Shown here: positions 24,267 to 35,376 of the stretch, in pieces | Layout: every line of letters begins with the position of its first letter | Numbering within the stretch: position 1 is the first letter of the stretch | Origin: Cercis canadensis | Lineage: Eukaryota; Streptophyta; Magnoliopsida; Fabales; Fabaceae | Reading direction: 5' to 3' | NCBI GenBank assembly: GCA_003255065.1 | Contig: QAOA01003687.1 | Coordinates: forward strand, 88,743-152,742 | DNA length: 64,000 nt | Position numbers and translations under genes: made by a program | Notes under the pieces: generated by a model | What the model was told of the DNA's origin: nothing | Seen by the model: only the letters and a program-made list of their open reading frames with translations | Database searches by the model: none

Positions 24267-25938
24267 AGGTTCTCCACCACAGAACCAGCCAGCTCCTCAC
24301 AACCCTCTTAATCCCACCAACCTCTTTCGGCCACTGAGAGGTTTGATAGGATTGAGGAGGACATACGCGGCATCCAACTACCCTGGGTGCTATGGAAGAC
24401 ACCCTCACCTGGCAGCAATCATTCCAAGATAGGGTGGACCATTTCATGTAGTCGTAGATTCATGCACTGAACCAGCTCCTGAGCCAGTGCACACTCGCCC
24501 CTGGGCCCATACCCACCATGCCATCAGATCCAGCACCTCCAGCTTCGAAGGAGAACGGCGAGGATGCCATATGACCCACCGCTACTTTAGGGAAGTCTCA
24601 TTCACCCTCTCTTTTAGTTATTTTGAACATTGGGGATAATGTTATATTCTAAGTTTGGGGGTAATGGGATTTTTATCCCTTTAGACTTTAAGGTATTTAG
24701 AATGTTTATGTATGCATTTTATTTCCTGATCTTAGGATGTTAGTTTATTTATTCAAAAAAAAATATTTCTAAAAACCTTGGGCCTATGATAAAATTGTTT
24801 TCTATTGATCACATCTCTAGAAAAATGATAGATGCTATGTGTATGTCTGAGAAACTCCAGAGATATTTCTTGGTTGTTTGAATTTTGCTGATTCATTAAG
24901 CACATAGCCTTGCTTGAATATGACATTATTTAAAAAAGGATTATGTAAACTAAGTCATTTCATGAGCTCATGAACACTAGAACTTGCTTGATTGCCAGTC
25001 GAGGCGAAATCCTAGACTATGCAATATTAAGGACATGATATAGGCATTCTTTGGTAAGATTGAGCCTTTCTAAGCTAACCCTGTGCATAAAATGTCATCC
25101 CTAGCATATATCCCCTTTAAGCTTAATGTGACCTTTTTCTTTGTCACCTGCACTGACACCCTAGCCCTTTGCATGACCCTGTGACTTGAACCTTACACCT
25201 ATAGCACATAATCAGTCTTAAGTGCATCAAGAGCTAGAAAGGTTAGGAATAGTGATGGAGAAAAAGAAAAAGAGATCATCAATGTTTATACCACAACCAA
25301 AAATTTAAAAAAAAAAAATCATTTGCAAAGAAAAGAATCAGATGTTAAAAGAAAAGGAATGATTTGAAGTGTGAAATGTGGATAAAGTGGTACAAGAAAA
25401 GATTCGAAGAGAAAAACAAGTTTAGGGGTATTTGGGGAGAAAAGGAGGATGCTTTTGAAAGAAGCTCTAAAAGCGGATTGTGTGTGATAGGTGATTTGAA
25501 CCCTATTTGTCTTCTTATCTTTTATCTTATCCTTAGCCCAGCCTTACATTACAACCCTGTCAAAGTCCTGTTGATTCTTGGTATTGCATTCAGTTTACAT
25601 TAGTGGAGATTGGCATGACAAGCAAGCATATGGGGTTCCGAAGGATTTAAACTAGAGACTGACATTGATATAAGTGTCCATAATCTGATTTAAATTAAGT
25701 CAGTAGGGTGAGCAAGGTTTATTTTCACACACATAGACTTTCAGTGCAGCAAGATTAACTTTGGGGTGAGAAAAGACACATGAGTAGCATCTTGAAAATT
25801 TTCTAAAAACAATTATGGCTAATTGAATCCTCTGAGACCTGTATGGTGAGTAAGAAAAGTTAGCACTCTTGAGTGGCACAAAAATCAGAAGCTATTTTCC
25901 TTGCTCGAGGACTAGCAAGTATTAAGTTTGGGGGTATT
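24267..25938 (+). other. 3' non-coding region and polypurine tract of element B
   Basis: Contains AACATTGGGGATAATG followed by AAGTTTGGGGGT near 24630-24662, the CCAGTCGAGG-type block near 25000, and finally TTAAGTTTGGGGGTATT directly before the 3' LTR (25922-25938), which is the likely polypurine tract. The same landmarks occur in element A and, reversed, in C. Confidence 0.75.
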
Positions 25939-27274
25939 TGTTGAGTGAGTTTTATACTCACTCTTTAGGTGTCCTTTACTTAAACATTTAATTAGTTCTT
26001 GTGGATTAATGGCTATTTAATGGGATTTCTATGTTAAATTGCAGGTTCCACGGACTTGGGCAAAGAAACAAGGAGTTTTGAGAAGTTTGGGACATAAACC
26101 AAAGCCGCAGCACTCATAAGCATAAAATGAGGTCTGGGACAGGAGCTCAGCGCCGCACCCCCCCAATTCTCAGAGCCGCAGCGCTCTCATTCGCAAGGAA
26201 CCAGGAGCTAAGGGCTGCGGCACTCAAAAGACAAAGCCGTGGCACCCAAAAGTGCAAAGAAGCATGTTTTTCCAGCAATACAGAGCCGCGGCGCCCAATC
26301 TTCAGAGGTGCGGCGCCCGTACCTGTTTCTGCAGACTTGACTTAAATTCTTTTAGTTTTAGGGCTTTCGAGTAAGGGGTATAAATAGGAAATCTAGGGAA
26401 TTAGATGGGGGTTCGTTCTTAGACACTTTTGGAGGCACAAAGGAGGCAACACAAGGATTGAAGGGAGGAGATGCGAAGCTGATTCGAACTTCAAACCAGA
26501 GTTTTTCTTCTTTTACTTTTGAATCATGTCTAGATTTTATTCTTTCTCGTTCTCTTCTTCTAGTATGAACTAATTTTCTTATCTAGGGGTATGATGTAGC
26601 CTAATTAGGACTAGTTGTAGTTTCTTATGAAATTAATTCCATGATTTATCTCTTCAATTTGAGTGTTTATCTCTTCTCTTAATGCTTCTGATTATCTGGC
26701 CAATAATTACATAAATTGTTAATCACAATGAGACCGGAAGGAGAATTGTGTGTCAAGTTCCTTGGGGTAAATGCCATGAGTTGCATGGAGGATAGGAATA
26801 TACCTCCATGGCTCATGTAATCAATTAAAAAGATCCACAGAACTGAATGAATTCGTAATTATTGTAACTCGTATAGGAATATACTAGGTTAGTAATTAAG
26901 GGATATTTACACTAGACCTTGGGAGAGGTTAGTGAATAAATTAGGGAATCTTGATTAGCAAATAGGAAGATAAATTGGAGTTAATGGAATAAGGAATGAA
27001 AGCTGGAAGTAATTATGGTGAAATCGGAACCCTAGGTTTTCTCTCTTGCTTATTCTATCATTTTGCAGGTTTAATTTGTTATTTTTCTGGTTTAATTCAT
27101 TTTCTTTCTACTTTAAGTTGTTTCTTGAAAATCCCTCTATATCGATTGATTAGATAAAATTAAGGTTGACAAAATTTCGGTACTTGATGCATTAGTCCTC
27201 GTGGGAACGACAACTTTATTTCATTTTATTACTTGCAAACGACAACATACACTTGCGTTTGAAATTTTACAAGA
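25939..27274 (+). mobile_element. 3' LTR of element B, 1336 bp
   Basis: Starts TGTTGAGTGAG and ends TTTTACAAGA. The 5' LTR ends ACAACA, so the terminal CA has mutated to GA here. It is followed by the target duplication ACTTC (27275-27279). GC-rich blocks at 26146-26312 include one extra unit compared with the 5' LTR. TATA box at 26379-26386. Confidence 0.9.
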
Positions 27275-28560
27275 ACTTCTCCCTAATATTTCGAGCTCTA
27301 GATGCTTTTAAAACTGAATATGTACTATAGATGAGAAGTACAAATAAAGAGATACATCCAATGGCTAGGGGTAGTGTAGGTGACAAAGAAACATGCTAAT
27401 TTAAGCCCAATGGGGTATGCTATAGGGATAAAACATCATCATAGGGTTAGTTAGACAGACTCAAACTGAACAAAAATGACCTTAATCATATCCCAAATAT
27501 TGTGCAGCCTAGGATTTTGCCTCGACTGACAATTAAACAAGTTCTAATATTCTGTGAGATTTTGAAATGATTAAGTTCACATAATTATCTCTAAGCATGC
27601 AGATTTCAAATAAACAAGACTAAGGGCTTAGTGATTTAGGAAATTCCAATTAGACAAAAAAAATTAACATAAGAGTCAATCAGAAACACAAACACAGCAA
27701 TACAGAAAATTTCACTCAAAATTACTACTTTACAAACTAAAGAAAATAATAAATAAAAACATAAACACTACTTAGAGAAGCATTTAAAGATACCCAACAA
27801 GTTAAGTACAAGTCAATACAGTAGCTCAGAAAATTAATTCCTAACCCCCAAACTTAAGGGAAACATTGTCCCCAATGTTTAAAGCAAAGAAGAAAAAGAT
27901 AGTAAGACTTCCCAGAAATGGAGGCGGATCACTCTGTGTAATCATCATCCTATGGAGCTGCTGGAGGTGCACACCTTTGGAGAATTTGTGGACACACTTC
28001 AACTAATCCAATGCTAGGCTCAAATGGTCATGAAAGCTGCCCAAATTCTAGCAAGCACAAAGTAACTGACGAAATGAATGCCAAGAGCTTAGATACTTAG
28101 GCACCTTTTTGGCGAAGATAGAAGAACACTACCCTTAAAAGGATTAGACACTTTGCATTTCCCAAAACTGAGCTTCAATTGGGCATGCAAGCTCCTCAAA
28201 TAAGCCACTACGCACAAAAAGAACCTCTAGAATGAAGGTGGCCCGAATTTGACTAAAAGGTTCTCTTTGGGGAATTTTATTAAACACCTTGTGGGCATTT
28301 TGAGGAAAGCTAAATGTCTAGCACCAACTCAATAGGAAATCACCTCCCATTGGCCAACAAGTCTCCAAATCAAAAGCAAAGCATTAGAAAAGATGAAAGG
28401 AAACACCAATAGTCCATGGGTAGCAATGGGTTGTTACCATAGTCAAGATGGAGTGTGAAAAAGTAATACTCATGGGTGGCAATGGGAGGTGCGGTTTTGG
28501 CCTCTTGGAATCCTTCCTTGTGCTTTATGGAAGAATTTTGTCACAAAATTTATTTTTGCA
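27275..28560 (-). mobile_element. Athila-like element C, reversed, part 2
   Basis: Continues element C after the B insertion. It is the reverse complement of element A 12540-13340 (the AAGTTTGGGGG block appears here as CCCCCAAACTT near 27845; the CCTCGACTGA block near 27514). Further right (about 28080-28500) the minus strand has short open stretches that may be the decayed 3' ORF region, without a clear domain. The outer end was not found. Confidence 0.65.
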
Positions 28561-28772
28561 TTTTTTTTAATAAATAAAAAAACTTTGTTATTTTAGGTAG
28601 GTTTCTGTTCCGGTTCTTATGAGGCCATGCAGTTCAATTAAAATTTGGTTAAAGATGCTTTACTGAACACTTCATGTCTGTTGGAAAAATATACATTTTA
28701 TACATAATATATATTGTTCCCAAAAACATATAAATTTAATTTGTTACTAAAGAAAAAAAAAATGTTTTTTTT
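28561..28772. other. AT-rich spacer
   Basis: AT-rich bases with T and A homopolymer runs and no coding signal. The T-run at about 28763-28772 is the reverse complement of a poly(A) tail and marks the 3' end of the LINE on the minus strand. Confidence 0.5.
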
Positions 28773-30370
28773 ATAAGATGAAATTTTACTAAGCATCAGA
28801 ATCCAAAACATTTACAAGAAAACTTGGTGGTGTATCACACCAAGTAGAGAAAGAGGTTTCAGAAGAGCCATAAACAGTAATCCTATCAGCTACTTGATTA
28901 GCTAACCTCAGTACCCAGCTGAAAGAATACGTACGTAGTCTGTTCATCAAGAATCAGTCCAAGTGAGGATAGATTCCTGGGCTTGTGTTTCAGAGAAAGC
29001 GTTATACTCAGCGCATGACCTTCAAGGCAAAGATATCTCAAATCCCACCTAGAGCCAATTGAATTCCTTCTCTGCATGCCATTGCTTCTAGCACCTCAAT
29101 AGAAGTGACACCTTCCACGGGACGAGTCCAAGCTGCTATAAATTGACCTGCACTATTCCTTACTACACCTCCAATACCTCCCTCATCAGAAGAGTGTAAG
29201 GAAGCATCAACGTTCAGCTTGAAAAAGGGAGGCACAGGTTTTTCCCAACGACCCACCCGCTCCGGCCTATCATGTGGCTGATGAGAAAGGGTGTTACCTA
29301 GCTCCTACCACAGATTCACAGCAGCACTCCATGCATTACACAGAGGACTTGCTAGTTTACCCATCCTGATTTCATTACGACGCTGCCAAAGATTGTAGCA
29401 CACAAAGATCATGATGGCCACCTTCCTATCATCCCACCCCATGCAATCTTTAACAAACCAGTCAAGAAAATTACTCACTTCACTCCCATCTGAACTGAAA
29501 CCAGTACCCATAGAGTCCCAGGTACCATGAATTTCGAATTTCTGGGCAGAAGAAGAAAGCATGCAACACTGTTTCTTGCTCAGCTTGATAAAGAGAACAT
29601 ATATTTGGAATATTCAACCCATGCCTCCTCAAAGCACTGGTGGTGGGTAAAATATCCTTACAACAACGACATAAGAAATGCTTGTGTTTGTTTGGAACCT
29701 TTGTTTTCCAAACCTTCTTCCAATGAGCTGCAAATCAGCATTGGTTTCCTGATACCGCTCCTTAACCAAGGATTGGTACGCTGACTTATCAGAAAAATCA
29801 CCATTCTTTGAAAACTTCCCAAAAATGCTATCTCTTTGAGCCCTGTTACTCGGAGGGATACCACATATCAAACATGCTTCCTCTTCATCAAAGAACTCAT
29901 TTACAAGAGTTACATTGCATACTTTACTATCAGCAAGGAACAATTCATTCACATGGAAATGAACTATCTGTTAAGGTATAAGAGAATGAACTAAACTGTC
30001 CCAATCTCTCGGAATCCAAGGATCTCTACCTATCACCACACTCTCAACATCCCCAATGGGATGCAAAAGGCCTTGCTTTAATATCGGAAAACCAGCTCGT
30101 ATACTCATCAAGTGTAAGACAGCCTACACCCTAATGGAGCATCAAGAAGGGAACCATTAGGAAAGTACCTCGCCTTGAGAATTGTCGCAAGAAGAGAATC
30201 TGGGTTCTGTAGCATATGCCAACCCTACTTCGCTAACATCACCACATTGAAGTCCTCCAAATTCCTGGGACCCAATCCTCCATTTTTCTTTGGAATGGCT
30301 AATTTCTACCAACATATCCAGTGCATCTTGGCAGCCTCTCAATTGTTACCCCACCAAAACTTTGGCACAA
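28773..30370 (-). pseudogene. 3' part of an L1-like LINE: RT tail, zinc-binding module and RNase H
   Basis: Minus-strand frames read in the usual order for the C-terminal half of a plant LINE ORF2: the post-RT region (near 30330-30130, KKNGGLGP-like and LATILKARYFPNGSLLDAP in shifted frames), the zf-RVT segment (29952-29629, EACLICGIPPSNRAQRDSIF), a linker (29562-29305) and an RNase H of the plant RVT_3 type (29256-29038, FKLNVDASLHSSDEGGIGGVVRN). Several stops and frameshifts break it. The 5' half is missing: a CACTA terminus abuts it at 30371. Confidence 0.8.
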
Positions 30371-30700
30371 CACTACAAAATTTCAACGGAAAATTTTTAT
30401 TGAAATTTTAAATTTCAATGGAATTTGAGTAGCTAAAGAAGTGGCCGTTGGAATTATAAAATTTCAACAAAAATTCTGACGAAATAGTAATTCTAACTGA
30501 ATTTTATTATTGGAATTCAATTTTAAAAAAAAAAAATTCTAACAGAAAGTTCTTAAAAATTTATTTTTAATATATTTTTTAAAAAAAAAATTCAAAAATT
30601 ATTTTTTTATTTTTTTAAATTCCAACTGAACGGAAATCCAATTTCCTAAGGTTTTTTTTTTTAACTTTTAAAGGTAAATTTTTAAATAATATTTCTTAAA
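30371..30700. mobile_element. CACTA element terminus without a visible partner end
   Basis: CACTACAAAATTTCAACGG starts here inside the LINE, and the next about 300 bp carry the subterminal TTCAACGGAAA and GGAATTT motifs also found in the element at 4671-5626. I found no matching TTGTAGTG end before 38332, so the right end is lost or lies in rearranged DNA. The end at 38332 has a different subterminal sequence and no shared target duplication. Confidence 0.65.
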
Positions 30701-31122
30701 AATCAAAATATAACATTTGACTAATTCTTGTGATTTTTAAATATATGTAATTGAAATGCAACATTTCAAATGTATGTATTTATAAAATATTTTGTTTGGA
30801 TACACTCTATTGTAAAAAAGAGTAATTTAATAAAAATATTCAAAATTTTGTTGGATCTCTATTAGTATTCTATAAAACATGATAGCTTATAAATAAAAAA
30901 ATTATACAGTAGAAATTAAATTCTTGCTAAGGAATCTTCGTGAAACATCAAACGTAAACCTAAGAACCAATACAAGTAACATTATAAGAGACAACTAGCA
31001 ATCATACTCTCCCTAAGCAAATTTGTTCTCTGGATAAAAGACAACTATAACTTGATTCCCGCCAAATTGTTTGAATTAAATGGCTTTGTGTTCATATCTC
31101 TGTCGCCATTTCTATTTTTCAG

Positions 31123-31182
31123 TTGGATGATGGAGCTTTTGTAGCAAGTAAAGAATGGAAAGCACCTGACAATGTGCCTTAA
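31123..31182 (+). other. Possible last exon of an unidentified gene fragment (plus strand)
   Basis: A pyrimidine-rich stretch ending CTATTTTTCAG precedes a 19-codon open stretch (LDDGAFVASKEWKAPDNVP) that ends in TAA. It looks like an intron acceptor plus a terminal exon, but the peptide was not recognised and it may be chance. It is of interest only because the next 4 kb holds several exon fragments on the other strand. Confidence 0.2.
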
Positions 31183-31301
31183 TGTGATAAGATACTAGTC
31201 AAGGGAAGAAGGGGAATCTCATAAAAAATAAGAAACATAACACTGCTTTGAGATTTTGAATACCACAGCAGGATCATCAAATTAAAGGCAATAATATGTA
31301 T

Positions 31302-34300
31302 GGCTTCTAGATACTCAGCTATGGCTTCTCTCTCACAAACATCAGCATAATGCAACGGAGTTTGTCCATCATTATCCTTACAAATAACACAACATAACAT
31401 AAACAAAAATAGCAAATTAAACTGATAACTGTCAATAATCATAATAAGCAAAAAAGCATCTCCAAAAACCTAACTTATTTTGAGATCATGCAACTTGTGC
31501 AGTGAGGAATGCTGCCTTATTTCAGATCCAGTCTAGGTATTACCCTGCTTTCGGTTTATGTATTTAATGACAATACCAATCAAGCATATAGATAGCCTCA
31601 GTAGCGTTAACTATCAACATATATACCTTGGCATCTACATTGGCGTTCTTGCTAACAAGCAATTCTGTGACATTAAGGTCACCATGATCCACAGCCCAAT
31701 ATAATGGTGTCCGGTCCTCACTGTCTGCAACCACTTCAGGTGAACACATTGAGAAGGCAAAGAGAAAATAAACAGACAAAAGCTTACATCAAGAATATGA
31801 CAACAGTAGCAAACACGAACAATAAGACAGATGCTTGGTGATCAATGTAGATTCTGCATGAAAATCATAAGTTCTTCGATAAACCACTATAGCATGAAAC
31901 AGCAGTATAACTACCGTTCTATACTATCCCAAATATCAAGCAATCACAAATCTTTCTAGCATCTTAATTGTTTGAATAACTAAGAAATTTGAAATCACCA
32001 GGAAGTCCAACAAAGATTTATCCTCCCCCTTGTCACTTATGCCACATTGGTCAGTCAACTTTCCATTTTCATCTAAAAGTTTGACCAATAAGAGCTTATA
32101 AAATCAAGAATTTGCTAAGGGAAGATATTCTGAGACAAGATCAACAATAGTGTTATTATATCTACTTCCTTGGTTATGCATATGACTCTCTCAATTTTTG
32201 AACACAACAGTGAATTATTGTATTATTCTAGCATAAGAACTAGTTGAAGGAGAGATCACAAGGCAACAAAAGAAAAAAAAAAAAAATTGAAAACTCAATC
32301 TGAGAAGCAAGTTTCATGGCTTAAGCGCTTTTCAACAGCAGAGATGTTTCTACCAGTAAGTCCTATAAGGTCAATTTATTTTCCAAGCTCCGTCAATTAT
32401 CAGTTAACTTCCTATTTTTAAATTGGCCATCATAAGCATATTTAGAAAATCACGACACCTACCTTTGTTTATAAACAATCCTAAAGGAGTCAAGAATAGA
32501 TATGCTCATGCTAGGCTTGTCAAGCAATGCTGCTGAGCACAAGCTGGTTATGAGGAGCTCGGTCCATTTAACAACCAAAAAAGCATTATTGAGAACTAAC
32601 AAGAAGCTTGAGAATATTATATAAAGTTAGAAAAGAAAAGAAATAGCTATAAATGACCCACCCTTCAAATTCACTGAAACACCATTTTCAATACTCTTGA
32701 GCAGATTAACCGCATCTCCTTCTCTGGCAAATCCATGGACAGCATCCATTTTCCTGTACATATAGGCAACAAACAATTAAATATCTATTATTGTTTGTTC
32801 TTCCAAGGAATTGTACCTTTAAATAGAAGAAGCTTGCTAACTTCCTTTTTAGTTTAATCATTGTTTGAGTTAATAATAAGATTATGCCTGGTATATTAAA
32901 ATAAGGCAAACAAAGTCAATAAAGTCATAAAGTATGATATGTTAATTTATAATGAATAGCCTCCTAAATAATCAGTTGTTGATGTGAAAAGAAATACACT
33001 AGTAGTCCTTTACAACTCCTGTAAGTGTGCAATGAACATGAATACTCCTTTACAACTCCATCAAGAACTCACCACAAAAAATCAATAGAAAGCTGTTTCT
33101 AACCCCCAGAAGTTGAACTCATTCAAATGTTTCCAATCACAACACTAGTAGCTCAAAAGGAAATAGTTTTCCTTCACATTTTCAATCAACCATGCAGGTT
33201 ATTACAATTTAGAATAAATTACACAGACCTCCCATGAGGTTTGATGAAATTACACAAACGGACCTTCTATGTAATTTTCTAAAAAGAATTTAAATAGACA
33301 AGACTTCTCCAGTTAAGTACATTCTAGCATATAATGAAACGAAGTTGGGCAAGGAAACAACATTAATTATTCATCGACTCCATTCTTAGAATATAAACTG
33401 CTGTCAATAACTGAAGTTAACCAAAACTACATTTGGCTGGAGAAAGTATTCAAAAAGAAACACCTTAAGAACCAAAAAATCTTATAAAAGGCAGACTAAC
33501 ATTACCAGAATACCGTCCATTATATATATAATATCAACAGAAAGTCTTCTATAGATATTAAAGGTGACTTAAATTTTTCAGAAAACCATATGAGCAGGTG
33601 CTTTTGTCAGAGAGAGAACGAGCACTAAGAACTGCTAAGGACCATTTGGAAGCCTCCACAAAGGATTTTGTCAACATAATCAAGACTACAGAAACAAGAG
33701 CCATCGGGATTACCCTTCCAAAACATTCTGCCATCCTCATTACAGGACTGCATACTTAGCACATTGAAGAAAGTTCAAAGATAGGCTATTTCTAAATTCC
33801 CAATATTGACGGAACTTACTAGCACAAGTTTGACAAGCTGCAAAATGCACAAATTTTGCAAATACTGAATTTAGCAAGACATAGATATAGATATATGGCC
33901 ATATGCATACATGTAGATGTACAAAATATAGATAGGCTATCTAGATATGAGCATTAAAACCCATATAACTTCAAGTTCTGGGAAACTTACAAATCACTGC
34001 CCGATTCCTCTTCATACACAAAAGTGCTGAACACTGGTCCCATTGGTCCCTTAGCCTCTGAACTTGAGCCACCACTGTCCCCACATTTGCTCTTCTATTA
34101 TAAGCACATTAGGTGTTAGGTAGAGAGAAGAAAAAGAAAACATATAAAGAATATAAGTAAACATACTACTTTTATTTTTAAGTAAAATATCCTCCCTTTC
34201 CATAAAAAGAAGTACTAATTCACTCATACACTTATTAGCTCACCAAAGCCGAGCCATCAGCCCAAGTAGGATATAGCTCTGTCACAATTTCTATGTACTT

Positions 34301-34349
34301 CTGCATTGCATCTTCAGGAGGCATAGCACCCAATTTCAGCCATGCTTGC
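31302..34349 (-). pseudogene. Ankyrin-repeat acyl-CoA-binding protein (ACBP1/2-like), five-exon fragment
   Basis: Full-length relatives are membrane-anchored acyl-CoA carriers with an N-terminal ACB domain and C-terminal ankyrin repeats. Here only part remains. Exons: 34349-34244 (end of ACB domain, KLGAMPPEDAMQKYIEIV), 34094-33991 (linker GPMGPVFSTFVYEEESGSD), 32753-32662 (MDAVHGFAREG, first ankyrin helix), 31724-31627 (RTPLYWAVDHGDLNVTELL) and from 31376 (DNDGQTPLHYADVCEREAIAEYL). All junctions use GT-AG and the phases fit with no stop through the set. Missing are the membrane anchor and the acyl-CoA-binding helices upstream, and everything after the second ankyrin repeat. The neighbours upstream are exons of unrelated genes, so this is a captured fragment rather than a normal gene. 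Confidence 0.85.
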
Positions 34350-34501
34350 CTAGACAAAGAGAGAACAAATAAAGAGAGAGATTTATCCCATCAGCTAGAA
34401 TCGTTAGAATGAACGTATTTCAACACTGGATACAGAAAGAAGGAAACAAAGAAAAAGGAGCCTATAGTACCACAGCAGGATCGTCAAACATAACACTGCT
34501 G

Positions 34502-34584
34502 CTGAGAATTCTATGTATGCTTCATCCAGAACCACTAATATGGGAAGATCCAGTATCTTTAAGAGAACTTCATCATCAATTATA
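34502..34584 (-). pseudogene. Histidinol-phosphate aminotransferase, single captured exon
   Basis: The parent enzyme is a PLP-dependent aminotransferase of histidine synthesis. The 83-bp stretch starts right after an AG (TTGCACAACAG) and encodes DDEVLLKILDLPILVVLDEAYIEFS, the family block with the Asp and Tyr that contact PLP (DEAYIEF). It ends where the family exon normally ends, but no GT donor follows (CAG then CAGCAG). No other exon of this gene is seen nearby. It lies between the UEV1-like exon and the ACBP exons in the same orientation. Confidence 0.8.
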
Positions 34585-34941
34585 CTGTTGTGCAATAATT
34601 AACAACAAATATAACTAATTAGAAACCAACACAGACGAAAATCAAATTCCCAGCATGTTATACAAGTTTGAGGTTTGACATGACATAACAAGAAAAACCA
34701 AAGCACACAGACTAGACAAAAGGAAATTCAAAAGAGATCGAAATAAGTCATCAGATCCAAGAACTTTTAAATTGATAAATCTTAAAGCCATGAGACAGGA
34801 AATTTTCACAATCTATAATTGAGAAGTAAAAATGGATAACAAAAAATCTTAGAGATTGCTAATTGCATCATGTACATATCCATCGCATTGCATGAAATAT
34901 ATAAAAGCTGAAAGCATGTAACAAAAAATTAAAATTGATAC

Positions 34942-35066
34942 CACTCCAGTTTCACAATTAACACAAGTCATATTGATCCATGAATGAAACCGAACACTTG
35001 GGGGCTTCTCTGGGTAATCCATATCACAAAACAGCTTCAATTGATAAACTCTTCCTTCATGTATAG
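34942..35066 (-). pseudogene. Ubiquitin-conjugating E2 variant (UEV1/MMZ-like), single captured exon
   Basis: UEV1 proteins pair with Ubc13 to build Lys63 ubiquitin chains. The frame encodes [20 protein letters not shown] and then [15 protein letters not shown], the central part of the UEV fold, ending at a GT donor (GTG then GTATC). One change is HSW where relatives have a basic residue after HS. The acceptor side lacks an obvious AG. UEV proteins lack the E2 active Cys anyway, so its absence says nothing. No other UEV exon is present nearby. Confidence 0.82.
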
Positions 35067-35326
35067 TCAAACAGAAGAAAAAATAGAAAGAAGACAAGCA
35101 TAGGATCAGTAACTTACAATTAAAAATAAAAGTGGCATCCAAATTTCGTATTGAACATAAACCCTAACCTAAACAACAAATCATGCCCCCAATTCATAAT
35201 TCCTTAATCTAATGTGGATTTTATATGATTCTAATCTAAAATTAATGGAAACCCAATAACATGAATAAAAGCACAAGTGAGAATAGAGATTTAGGGAAAA
35301 GAGGATTTTGAGATTCAAATACTCAC

Positions 35327-35376
35327 CCAAAACCAAGAAGAAATCCAAAGCCGCCGCCGCTACCAGGAAAAGAAGC
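35327..35376 (-). other. First-exon-like stretch with a strong donor, next to the CACTA end
   Basis: On the minus strand a GC-rich stretch encoding Gly-rich GSGGGFGFLLGFG ends at a consensus donor GGTGAGT (35327/35326). It directly abuts the CACTA terminus at 35377, so the upstream part is cut off. It may be a captured first exon or the edge of a host gene; the product was not recognised. Confidence 0.3.

Larger units (their letters stand above)
15046..27274 (+). mobile_element. Athila-like Ty3/Gypsy retrotransposon B, full length but defective
   Basis: Bounded by two LTRs (15046-17785 and 25939-27274) that begin TGTTGAGTGAG. Target duplication ACTTC is seen at 15041-15045 and 27275-27279. 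The order is LTR, tRNA-Asp PBS, gag remnant, protease, reverse transcriptase, RNase H, integrase, GC-repeat tract, extra 3' ORF, polypurine tract, LTR. Defects: most of gag is deleted, pol has several stops and frameshifts, and the 3' LTR ends GA instead of CA. It inserted into element C, so it is younger than C, and is itself interrupted by a solo LTR in its 5' LTR. Confidence 0.92.

Noticed and set aside
29527..29784. Plus-strand 85-codon open frame
   Set aside because: Antisense to the LINE zinc-binding and linker regions.
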